Assembly (NCBI GenBank): GCA_934045075.1
Contig: OW203722.1
Coordinates: forward strand, 3,007,001-3,071,000
Direction: 5' to 3'
Origin: Yponomeuta sedellus
Taxonomy: Eukaryota > Arthropoda > Insecta > Lepidoptera > Yponomeutidae
Length of the DNA: 64,000 bases
The position numbers were made by a program, and so were the translations under genes. Shown here in pieces: positions 21,801 to 33,800 of the stretch. Numbering within the stretch: position 1 is the first letter of the stretch; every line of letters starts with the position of its first letter. The notes under the pieces were generated by a model. That model did not search any database, was not told the origin of the DNA, and saw only the letters and a program-made list of their open reading frames with translations.

Positions 21801-24800
21801 ATCTGCCTCGGTATAGCCCTCTTCGGCACATTACACAGTTACGGTAACGTTCCATTGCAACGAAACAATCCAATCGTTAAGCACCCAAGTCCAATATAAA
21901 GCCACGGTCAACAAATAAAACGGGTAACAGAGTCCAAAATGATGCCAAGGTCAAAGTCGATGTGAACAATGAGGAGCGTAATAACGTAGCACTTAACACA
22001 ATATCAGCAAACGACTGACTACCTGCGCAAGCGGCCAAGCGTTCCTCACCCTAACATACCTGCCCCCGCGCCGTGTCCCGGAGCGCGAGAGGGGTCAAAA
22101 CCGAATTCCAGCGTTACCCGTGACCGTGAGTGGGAGAGAGAGCGCAATGTCGCTGTCTCGCTCTAATGATTTATGACAGAGTATGCATAGATGTGATTTT
22201 CGTAAAAATCATGAGCATCGGTTGAGTTAAACCAGAGATATGAATTTTTCTAATTTCTATTTAGAGCAAAAAATGGTACTTTCCGACGAGCATATTTCAA
22301 AATGGACAATTCATACGGATTCGTCTTCATAGAATTTATTTTTTCACTTGAAAAGAGCTATCAAACGACATATGACTCATCTTGATTGGACATAAGGACC
22401 AAAACGCCCATCACCTTTCGAACCTCTTTACAATATTCTCTGTATTACGTACAGGCAGCGACATCTGACTGAAGTAATTTGCATCACTTGCAGCCCCGAG
22501 TACCTACTTTGCAGTTAGGTTTTACATCGGAATGATATCGCTGTACCCACAAGATTATATTTTTTTTAATGCACTAACCCGTGCTAAGGACAATTTAAAA
22601 ACCTATTTAAAAATTCTAAAAATTCCACATTCTAAATAGGTTTTTAAATTGTCCTTAGCACGGGTTAGTGCATTAAAAAAATAATATAATATTTAAATTA
22701 TGTCACACATTGCGAAATTTCCCTCACTTTACATCTTGACTAGAATAGAATAGAATAAATTTATTTGCTAAAGCATGGTAATTACATATCATGTAGGTGG
22801 TAACTTAATATTATGGTACAAGCATGCTCTACCCGTCAGGGTATTAAAATATGACTATTTTACCTGCTTATCCGATTTTGTCCAATTTTCTGTTTTTATT
22901 TTAAATATAAACTAAATAAAACAGTAGAAATAAACCACAAAGTTAAAGTCGTTCGAGTTTTATTATTAATTAAAAGATATACAACCTTAGAGCCTTAGAA
23001 AACAAAAATATTCATTTGTATAATATGTCAGTATCAAAACCAAGATAACGGGGGTTAGAAGGTGGCATTGATTCAATTTATAAATATCTGAGGTGTTCAG
23101 CGTCTCAAGTTCTCAATACCTTGAAATCTTCAATGCATAGTCGGTTCGTTTATTAAATCTATACTTTCTCTCTCTGAGAGGAAACTTGAGTGTCTGAGGT
23201 GTTCAAAATCCTTTAGCGCTTGAACATGCTAATCCGCGTTGGGCACACGTGGAAATTAAGCCCATACTTTCTCTCTCTCACTGAAAGAGTATAAACGTCC
23301 CACTGCAGGGTACAGGCCTATCCTGCCGCAACTACGTTTATACTACAACAAAAAATGAGGATAGTTAGGTAAAGAACACTGTATTGCATAACCAAAAAAA
23401 TATTACATGTATAATTTCTTAAATGTATGTATGTTATTTGCCAATTCATTGGCAGTCAAATCGCTCAGAGGGGTCTCTTCCAAACTACCTTTTGATGGAG
23501 TGGATTGCAGGAAGAATATATTCAGTCGGTATGTACGTGTCTTATTCTGATGGTGACGCTTTATCCTTACGTTTCAGGTACCGTAACTTCCGCACACTGA
23601 CGTCACCGAGTCTAGTGCAGTTCGGGAGCGCCGCTCTGGACTCCAGCAGCGAGCTGTGCGCCGCCGGCGGTCAAGACGTGTTCGATATATTCCTCTGGTC
23701 CGTTAAGTTCGGGAAGCTTCTAGACGTGAGTGTGCCACCATTCCATACTATATGACTAAGATGAATGGGCTATCCGTGCTGAAGGATAATACCCGAAATT
23801 CTGAGACTAATACCAAGAAACTAAGGGCGCCTGCCAACAAACTTTTAAAAACTGTGTTTGCACGGATTTTACTCGTTGAATTTCGCCTTTTTACAATTTT
23901 GCGACGTTACGGCACTTTTTGAAGTACCGCGGTCTCGGAAGACTGAGGTGACAGGCGTCTTTTTGAAATCATTAACTGTTAGTTTACAACCCTCGGCAAA
24001 AATTACAAAAGAAATCCTGAAGATACATTCCAAAATAGGCAAACCAATTAATTATTATTTTATATAAAATCAACAATATTGACAAATTTTTATGCAATTT
24101 GGCAGAAACAACTTCTATATTTCTCTGTGTTTTTGTTTGAATAGACATCCTCAATCAATCATCAATCAATAGACCGGAAATTCATTTTAAAACTCTTCCG
24201 ACAGTTATCATGTTCGCATAATTATCTCAAAGAACGATGGGTAATTCTGAGTGGATCCTGTACCCACCCTGGTACCTTATAGATTACGTGTTACATAAAA
24301 AAGGTTTTAAAAATTAACGCTACGAACGAACGAATGAATTAAAGAATGAATGTATGAAAGAATGATATAAGATAACATTTTTATTGAGATTATTAAACAA
24401 CAATCAGTATAACATTATGTAGGTACGTATAAGCTATTATTTTATTACAATGAACGAATGAATCAATGAATTAGAAATTAGAATGAAGTTATGATCAATT
24501 TTAGCGCGAATTCACGAAAGAAAAATTACGAGGGTACCCCCAAAATTTTTGTAATTTTACAGGTACTAGGCGGTCATGAGGCTCCCGTAGTATCTCTCTC
24601 ATTCAGTCCATCCCCTGGCAGTTCCCGTCTCGTCTCCGCCAGTTGGGACAAGACGGTCCGAATGTGGAACTGTATGGAGACTAGCGCCGAGAGCGAACCT
24701 ATACAACTGACATCGGATGCTTTACAAGCTGTGTTTAGACCTGACGGGGAAGAAGTGAGTGTATTCTTTCTCTTTTAGTCCGTCCCCAGGCAGTTATCCT

Positions 24801-27800
24801 CTAGTCTGAATACTGAAGTGCATGAAGAGAAGTGCCCATACGACTGACGTCAGACGCTCTACCTACAAGCTGTGTTTAGCCCAGACAGAGAACAAGTCAG
24901 TGTATTCTTTCTCTTTTAGTCCGTCCCCAGGCAGTTATCCTCTAGTCTGAATACTGAAGTGCATGAAGAGAAGTGCCCATACGACTGAAGTCAGACGCTC
25001 TACCCACAAGCTGTGTTTAGCCCTGACGGAGAACAAGTCAGTGTATTCTTTCTCTTTTAGTCCGTCCCCAGGCAGTTATCCGCTAGTCTGATTACTGAAG
25101 TGCTTGAAGAGAAGTGCCCATACGACTGATGTCAGACGCTCTACCCACAACCTGTGTTTAGCCCAGACGGAGAACAAGTGAGTGTATTCTTTCTCTTCTA
25201 TTCAGGCTGTAAACCTCTAGCCTGAACATGGAATTGCATGAAGAGCAGTGCTGAGAACGAACCCATGCAACGTCAAGCGATTTACAAGCGGTCTTCTGAT
25301 GGGGGAAGAGGTGAGGGTTTTCAGTACGTGCCCTGGCAGTTTCCGTCTGGTCTCGGCCAGTTGGGGCATGGTGGCGGGAAGTGCATGGAGAGTGAGCCTA
25401 TACAACTGGCGTCGGGCAATCTACAAGCGGTGTTTAGTCCTGATGGGGAAGATGTGAAGATATTCTCTCGTTTGTAGCCTGTCCACTGGCAGTTTTCGTT
25501 TGGTCTTCGCCAGTTGGTACAATATGGTCCTAATGTGAAAGTGAGGCCATACAAATGGTGAAGAGGTGAGGATTTTTCTGGGTATTTTCGAGGACAGGGA
25601 AATGGCGTGCCTTGCGGGAAGCCTATGTCCATCAGTGGACGTGTAAAGGCTGATTGATTGATGTTCTTTTGACCAAAACGTTATTTTTCGATATCGTAGT
25701 TCGTTTCAATTTACATCACGGTACCTATTAATTGTATGATGACTTGATATCAACCCTTTGTATATCCCCCCTTTAATTGTATCGTTATCGCTATCAACCC
25801 TTGTATGTCTCCACTGCTGGGGCACGGGTCTCTCGGGTCCTGCATAGCAGGAAGGTTAGGCCATACTCCACCACGGGGGCCAAGTCCGGGTTGGTGGAGG
25901 ATTGTAAGACAGTGGCGGGCCTTACTGTCAGAAGTTATCAAGCCCCCCATAAGGTCTCTGACGTGGATTAACGACTGCCGTTGCATCACAGCCGGCACCA
26001 ACGGCTTAACGTGCCTTGCGAAGCACGGAAGCGCTCGGAAAAATGCCACTAGCGGTAGTCACGGGACGGTCACCCATCCTGCACCTCCATTAATTGTATA
26101 CTATTGTTCTATTCGTAACAGATCGCAGTGTCAACTCTCGACGGCAACATTTCCTTCTTCAACGTGCAAACGGGGGATCAGTGCGGCAGCGTGGAAGGCC
26201 GGAACGATTTAGGCTCCGGACGGAGCGACACCGATCTTGTCACGCCCGAGACTATGCTGAAAACCAAGTAAGTTAAACATAAATAACATAACAATTACAT
26301 ACAGGCACATACATTGTTTCTGGCCCCACACTAGGATACCGTGTGTCGTGGAAACCAGAAACAAAGACATCACAAACATGTAAACATCCAAGACCTGGGG
26401 TTTTTTTTTTGTTCCGAGCCGGGATTCGAACGCGGGACCTCTTGCATGGTACAGTCTATTTATTCTTACTTGTCCAATTTAGTAAACAAGATTCTACCCG
26501 TAAACTGTAACTTTTTAGTCCAAAACTGCCATATTTTCATAAATGAAGTAACTTGGAACACTCTTTTAGATAACACGCTGCCAATTTTATAAACATAGTT
26601 CATGATAGTTCATGAATTTGCGAAAAAATGTCTAGTTTAGGCATCTAATCTCAATTTTAAGGTTAGAATCTTGTTTACTAAACCGGACAAGTAAGAATAA
26701 ATACTCGTAGACTGTAGGTAGATGCGCTACCGCTACGCCACAGAGGTCGTCACAGAGGAAGTTGGGAACGGCCATCTCTGTACAATTTTTTCCGTAATTA
26801 TTTACGTCATTCTAACAATTTAAGCCATTACATTATAGAGCCTAACATACAGGTTTATTCCTAGTTTAGGGTACATTTTTACTCTAACGTGTGTTAAAAA
26901 TTCTGTTGTTATGTGGTTAAGGCAGGGTGCGGTTACCAGTGACCTACATGGCGTTTAACAAGATATTAATTGTTATGCATAATATACTGTGATTATATAA
27001 ATTACATCTTATGTTATCTTTTGCTGCCTTAGAATAAGAAAAACATCTTCTGTTTATACCAAATTTGGTGTGTATTCCTAATACACGCGCTCTTGTGAAG
27101 AAACCTGGAGTGACTCAGCAATGTGGAGAGTTGTAATCTCCATTTAGCAAGGACACCATGTTAAAGACCCCAATGTCATCCTATTTCTAATATCTCGTTC
27201 CTATTCGTCCTATTTCGAACAACTGTTTATTTGCAATTTCTCACACCGTATTAGCTATTTCTCACTCTCTATTTGCAATATCTCACTCCTATTAGCTACT
27301 TCTCACTCGCTATTCGCAATATCTCACTCCCTATTCGTAATATCTCACTCCTATTAGCTACTTCTCTCTGCCTATTCGCAATATCTCACTCCTATACCCA
27401 ACATCTCACTTCCTATTCTCAATATCTCACACCCTTTTCGCAATCCTCAGAGCGTTCACGACGATCTGCTATTCGGCGGACGGAACCTGCATCCTGGGCG
27501 GCGGCAACTCCAAGCACGTGTGCCTTTATAGTGTCAGCGAAGGCATACTGATCAAGAAATTCGTCATCACACAGAATAGGTCGTTGGACGCGGTCAATGT
27601 GAGTTTCATTGTGTTTCGAAAAGAATAAATGTAGAGTTTCTTTGTTAGCTTTTTCTCCACATAATATTTTAAGGCAAAATTTTCACTTAATGAAGTGCTC
27701 GTTCAGTGAACTCATTTATAAAACAGACTAGATAAAAATGTAGTGGACTTGAGGAAAGATGGTCAGAGTGACGTTTTTTCCCCGCTGCCTTTTTCTCCAC

Positions 27801-30800
27801 TACACTACGGTCCGGGGGCAGCGGCTTTCACTTTCATGTTATATTGTACTTTGACATTCAGCAAACAGAATGAGAATTCTTTACGTTGAAATAAGATTGA
27901 ATCGAATTGAATTGATGACCAAACACATAATTACATAATTCAGCAAATAGAATGTAAATTGTTTACGATGAACTAAACTGAATTGAATTGAATTGAACAA
28001 GTGCACGGAAGTGATATACACGCACCAGCTAAAAGCTGCTTGTGTATTATATAATAATAATATTAATGAACGTCTAAGATGTTAGTTTAAAATTATCTAG
28101 TGCCGCTTTCCGTTGGTATAAAAATCATACCTTCGTTTGTAACGCGTCTTTAGAAAAAGTGGACATTAGAAATCTCAAAAAACATAGTAGCACTTTTTAG
28201 AATCTAATGACCTTTTTTTGAATAACCTTTTTTTGTCAAAAACGGTCGTTTTAGTAAAAATTGATTAAAGTTCCAGATTGTTGATCCTACTTTCTAGACT
28301 GTAGACTGATTCCAACTGCCAAATTAGTGTGAAATTTGACAGTTAGACGATTAGAATCACTCAGGATTTGGCGCATAATTATATATTTCCGAACAGCACT
28401 TCATAAACTGTTGGTGGCTAATTCCTATCTTAAAACTGTCAACTGTATTAATCTCCCAACACGACTCCATAAACCGTCGTTTTCTAATTCCCATCTTGAA
28501 ACTGACAACAGTATTTATTTCCCAACAGGACTTCATAAACTGTTGGTTGCTAATTCCTATTTTGAAACTGACAACTGTATTTGTCTCCCAACAGGACTTC
28601 ATAAACTGTTGCTTGCTAATTCTAATCTTGAAACTGCCACTGTATATATCGCCCAACAGGACTTCATTAATTGTTAATTCCTATTTTGAAACCGACAACT
28701 GTATTTATCTCCCAATAGGACTTCATAAACCGGCGGTTGCTAAGCGAGTTCGGCAACATGGCGCTGGTGGAAGAGAGAACAGAACTGGAGGGAGGAAATG
28801 TCTCTATCGGCCTGCCTGGAGTCAAGCAGGGCGATATGGCGGACAGGAGAGTCAAACCAGAAGTGAGTTGTAAAGAGAAGCTCTAAAAGCTGCCAATCTT
28901 ATAAAGATAAAAAACACTCTTTAGATGCAGCAACAATCTGTGTAACATATTGTGTACACTGCCTCTGAGGACTGTTTCAGGGGAATCGTGTTTTTATAAA
29001 TAAGATTGTGTTATTCAATAAGATGCTTAACTATTGTAGCCCATTTCCACATCTGCCTGTAGTGTATGTTGTGCACGTGCATAGACCCGTTTCACATCCC
29101 CACTCCAACTCCCCAAGGTTTGCTGGAAGAAATCTCTTACAGAGATAAGCTCGCCTTTGTACATGTATTTTCTTTAATTGTATTTCTTTTATTGTGTTTT
29201 TCGTGTACAATAAAGTATAAACTAAACTAAACTGCCTCATGGGACAGCTCTAATACATGCTGTGTTTTGGACGCACCTTCCAAAACCCATTCAACCTCCT
29301 TGCTAGGGGTTCAAACTTATTCTTTCGTTTTTATTCTTCCAAAAATATTAGTGTAAGCAACACTATCAATAGGCGTGACGACAGTATCAAATCATCAAGC
29401 CGCCCATAAGGCCTCCGACATGGCGGCACCGACGGTTTACCATTCCTGGCGGAGCACGGAAGCGCTCGGAAAAATGCCACTAGCCGCAATCACGGGACGG
29501 TCGCCCATCTCGCGCCTGACCGCGTGATTGATTCCAATCACTCGGTTCGACTAGGCCACGAGCGCTTCTCTGCCCATTTGCACTTTATTTATTTATTCAC
29601 TGTTCCCACTAGGTGCGAGTGCACTGCGTGAGGTTTTCCCCGACGGGCGACAGCTTCGCGGCGGCGGCCACTGAAGGGCTGCTGGTATACAGCCAGACTG
29701 CCGGATTCGATGGAACCTTCCGGTGAGTGCCCACTTAAAGGCTCCTTTACGGGCCTTAAGGCCGCCATACTAGATCTGGGCCTCCATTCTATTAGTGCAT
29801 TACAGTAGTGTTCTTGAGTGGAGACCGCGACTCGGCAAATGTAGCGTAGGTAAACGTAATGACGATCTGTGTAAAACTGCAGGCAGATGCTCGATGCTGC
29901 AATCTGAAAACAGGGCGCCATTGTGCTCATTAGGGGATTGCTATATCCAGCAGCGGACTAATATAGCTTGAAGAACAAAAAGAAGAGAAGAAGAAGAATA
30001 TACTACTATAACGATACTTCTTTATAATAGCTCGCCGGCTCAGCCGCCCAGTCAAGTGAATATGAAATGTGCGACAAACTTATCTGACCCGGTGAACGCG
30101 TCACTTCTCATAGTAAACTTGACGTTTCCATACAAAATTTGACACCTCCAGCGGGTCAGATAACTTTGTGGCACTATACGTTGTTTAGGTGTCAGTCGTG
30201 TCGAGACCCGCAGCTAGGCTAGGGTTTCGATAAAAAGGTATTAGTATCTTTTTTTAGAGTTAGTGCATTAAAAATAAAAATAATATAATCATGTGGGTAC
30301 AGGGATATCATTCCGATGTAAAAACCTAACTGCAAGATAGGTAGTCGGGGCTGTAAGTGATGCAATTTACTTGAGCCGGATGTCGCTGCCTGTACGTAAT
30401 ACAGAGAATGGTGTAAAGAGGTTAGAAGTTTCACTGATGCCGGTGAGTCGCCCATTACCTAGCTCAGTTGGAAAGAGCGCTGGCACGGATAGCCAGAGGT
30501 CGCGGGTTCAAATCCCGGCATGGGTGGAATTTTTAGCCTCAAAATAGGTTTTTTAAAATATTAGTATCGCTAAGTCAGCGTTTCAATAAGTAGATCATTA
30601 TATTACCATGACAGATCGCCATGACATGGTCACTTGAGGTGTTTTTCCATACCATTGACACCTAGAAGGTTCGATGTATGTGCGCGCGTAGACTTGAAGC
30701 AGAAACGCAATATGCTATTTGACAGCATAGTATTTTCTAAGGTTAACACGAGCAGTAGACATAATTAAAACTGTTTATACGGATTTATGCTCGTTTATTA

Positions 30801-33800
30801 CATTTTTTACAATTTTCCAACGTTTCGGAACTTTTTCAGGTGCCGTGGTTCCGGATGACACTCCGGGACCACGGCACCTGAAAAAGTGCCGAAACGTTGG
30901 AAAATTGTAAAAAATTTAATAAACGAGCATAAATCCGTATAAAAACAGTTTTAATTATTTGACAGCATTTTGACAGCACTGAATAGAATAGAATGCATTT
31001 ATTGACATATTAAGACAAAGGGTCGAAGCTCAGCATTGCAACCAAGTAAGTCCACGCAGTGATCTTGGCAGCGCTGATTTTCAGCAACGACCCGTAACAA
31101 CTAAAACTAAACTTAAATTTAGGAGAAGGCTGACAAATTTACAATACACTGCACACTGCCTGTCCATTCACCTTGTGCCTTTCGGTGGATGTTGCTAAAT
31201 AATGCTTAACAGATTTTTGTTTAATTACAACTGCGGTATTCCCTTTTTAAAATCCGCAAACTTATTATATTTAATTCAGTGAGAACAAGGACGAGATGAA
31301 AATCACCGCTGTGACGATGCATGCACTCGCAGCACTAAGCTGAGCCCTATCCTTTTTATCACATATTTGTCTCTAATTTCTTGTCATAGTATGCATAATT
31401 ATGTTCTCTGATCTGTGTGTGATAAATAAACATAGCACAGATAACCAGAGGTCGCGGGTTCGAATCCCGGCATGGGTGGAATTTTTAGCCTCTAAATAGG
31501 TTTTTTAAAATTGTCCTTAGCACGGGTTAGTGCATTAAAAAATAATATAAATAAACTTTTTTTCACAATTTCAATTATATCATAGAACTAAAATAAATTT
31601 CGCAGACCGTTCCGCCTGGAAATGAGCTCGACGCCCTACGCAGTGAAGCAGTACTTGCAGCAAGGAGAGTGGGGGCCCGCTCTGCTGGCGGCCTTGCAGC
31701 TCAACGAGAAGACATCCGTCCAGGAGGTCGTGGAGACTATACCGCCTTCTGACAGTAAGTAGAAATCTTCCTAATGATTCGCGATACTCATACATAGTTA
31801 TATATTAAACGGGTCAAATCGCGATTATTTATTAGGTAAAACGTAATTACCTTATTTCCCGACGTTTCGGCAGCGTTACAGTTGCCGTGGTCTCTGTTTG
31901 CCTAATAAATAATTGCGATTTGACCCGTTTAATATATAACTATAATATAATATATAGAAAAGGTATGGGATGTTCAAGTGGGTTTTAGAAAGGGAATGGT
32001 ATGCTTGGATCAAATCTTCTCCTTGAGACGTGTGGTGGAAAAGTTCTTGGCCAAAAGTCAAAGGGTTTTCTGTGCGTTCGTAGACCTGGAGAAGGCTTAT
32101 GATGGAGTTGTGAGTAATGACTTGTGGTCGGCACTGTCTGTGTATGGGGTGGACAGCATCTTGCTGCGAGCTCTGAAGTCTCTATCAAGACCAGGGCTTG
32201 CGTTAGAATAAATGGGGCGTATACTGACTGGTTTACACAACCCTGTCTCACATCCGCAAGGGTGTGAGACAGGGTTGTGTCGCATCCCCGTGGTTGTTCA
32301 ATTTATTCATGGATAGTTGCCTGACTGATCTGAAAGAGAATGAATGTGGGATAAGGATGGGTGAGCTACTTGTGAAATGCTTGTTGTACGCCGATGATCA
32401 AGTGTTGTTTGCATCGTCAGTCGAAGATTTGCAGACACAAGTCACGGTAATGGATGAGGCTTTTAAAAGGAAAGGTATGAACATGAATGTGAGTAAGACG
32501 AAAGTACTGGTGTTTGAATAAGATGATGAAATGACCGAGTGCAAGATAACGATTAGAGGCGAAAGAGTGGAACAAGTAAAAGAATTTGTCTATTTGGGGA
32601 GCCTGTTTACGAGAGATGGAAAGTGTGAAGGTGATATACAAAGAAGAGTAAAAGCGGGAAATTGTGTAAACGGTGCCTTGCACTCCATTGTGTGCAGCCG
32701 AAACATCTCTAAAAGAGCTAGATTGGCTATTTAGCGTGCCGGTCCCAACACTTATGTATGGTAGCGAGACTTGGGTGTGGCAAAAGAAGCAAGAAAGTAG
32801 AATTAATGCAGTTGAAATGAGGTCGTTGAGAAGTATGTGTAGTGTTACTTTTAATGACAGGATACGCAATAGTCTGACTAGAGAACGTTGTGGACTGAAA
32901 GAGGACATCCTCTTTCAGTCCAAACATTTTTTATTATTATATTCTTTTTTTTAATGCACCCGTGCTGGAGGTAATTAAAAAAAACCTATTTAGAGGCTAA
33001 AAATTCCGCCCATACCGGGACTCGAACCCGCGACCTCTGGCTAACCGTACCAGCGCTCTCTCAACTAAGCTAATAGGCAAGTTCCGGCATCAGCGAAATT
33101 TAACCTCTATACAATATTCTCTGTATTATTTTTAGCCTCTGGTATATAAAAAAAGGTTTAAAAGGTCTAATAGGTTTTTAAAAAAAATGTATTTAAATAC
33201 AATTAAAATCTCTGATACTGATATAATATATATACATATAGGACATGTTGACATGGTATGCCCAGTAAGAAATCCTCTAGAAGAATTAACAAATACTTTC
33301 CCTTCCAGTCCAACTGACAGTGACATCCCTCGACGAAGAGTTCACGGACAGACTGCTGGACTTCCTAGCGCATCTTCTAGAAGAGAGCCGCCATCTTGAG
33401 CATCTTCTGCTATGGGTCCGCTCCATAGTCACCGTGAAGAGGCGAAAGTTCCCGCCCAGTGTGCTACTGGCCTTGGAGAAAGTACTCACTGTCAAGTACT
33501 CGCAGCTGTCTAAAATGTAAGTGGAAATGTTTGATATCAAACCTTCGTATGTACCCACTGCTGGGGCACGGGTCTCTTCCTGCATCGCTGGAAGGTTAGG
33601 CCATACTCCACCACGGGGCCAAGTCCGGATTGGTGGAGGATTGTAAGACAGTGGCGGGCCTTACTGTCTGAGGTTATCGAGCCGCTCTTATGGCCTCTGA
33701 CATGGCTTAACGACTGCGATTACATGGCAGGCGGCACCAAAGGCTTAGCGTGCCTTGCGATGCTCAGAAGCTCACGGAAAAAACGCCACTAGCGGCAGCC

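Larger units (their letters stand above)
18868..22690 (-). repeat. Copy of the 308-bp tRNA-like repeat split by a Spy-type transposon
   Basis: The left part, 18868-18992, runs from AAAAACCTATTTAGAGGC through the tRNA-like module to CATCAGTGAAA. The right part, 22416 onward, resumes with TTTCGAACCTC. Joined, these give the uninterrupted sequence seen at 34049-34080. The distal end (about 22555-22688) is palindromic. Confidence 0.92.

Noticed and set aside
25238..25477. Alternative PWP2 exon (open frame with SEPIQLASGNLQAVFSPDGED)
   Set aside because: The frame has lost the WD core residues, has no acceptor in register and belongs to a decaying tandem array. It is kept only as a pseudo-exon, pending RNA evidence.
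28336..28677. Protein of repeated FINCWLLIPILKLTT-type units
   Set aside because: The frame is a by-product of 66-bp tandem copies of the exon 14 acceptor region, open because 66 is a multiple of three.
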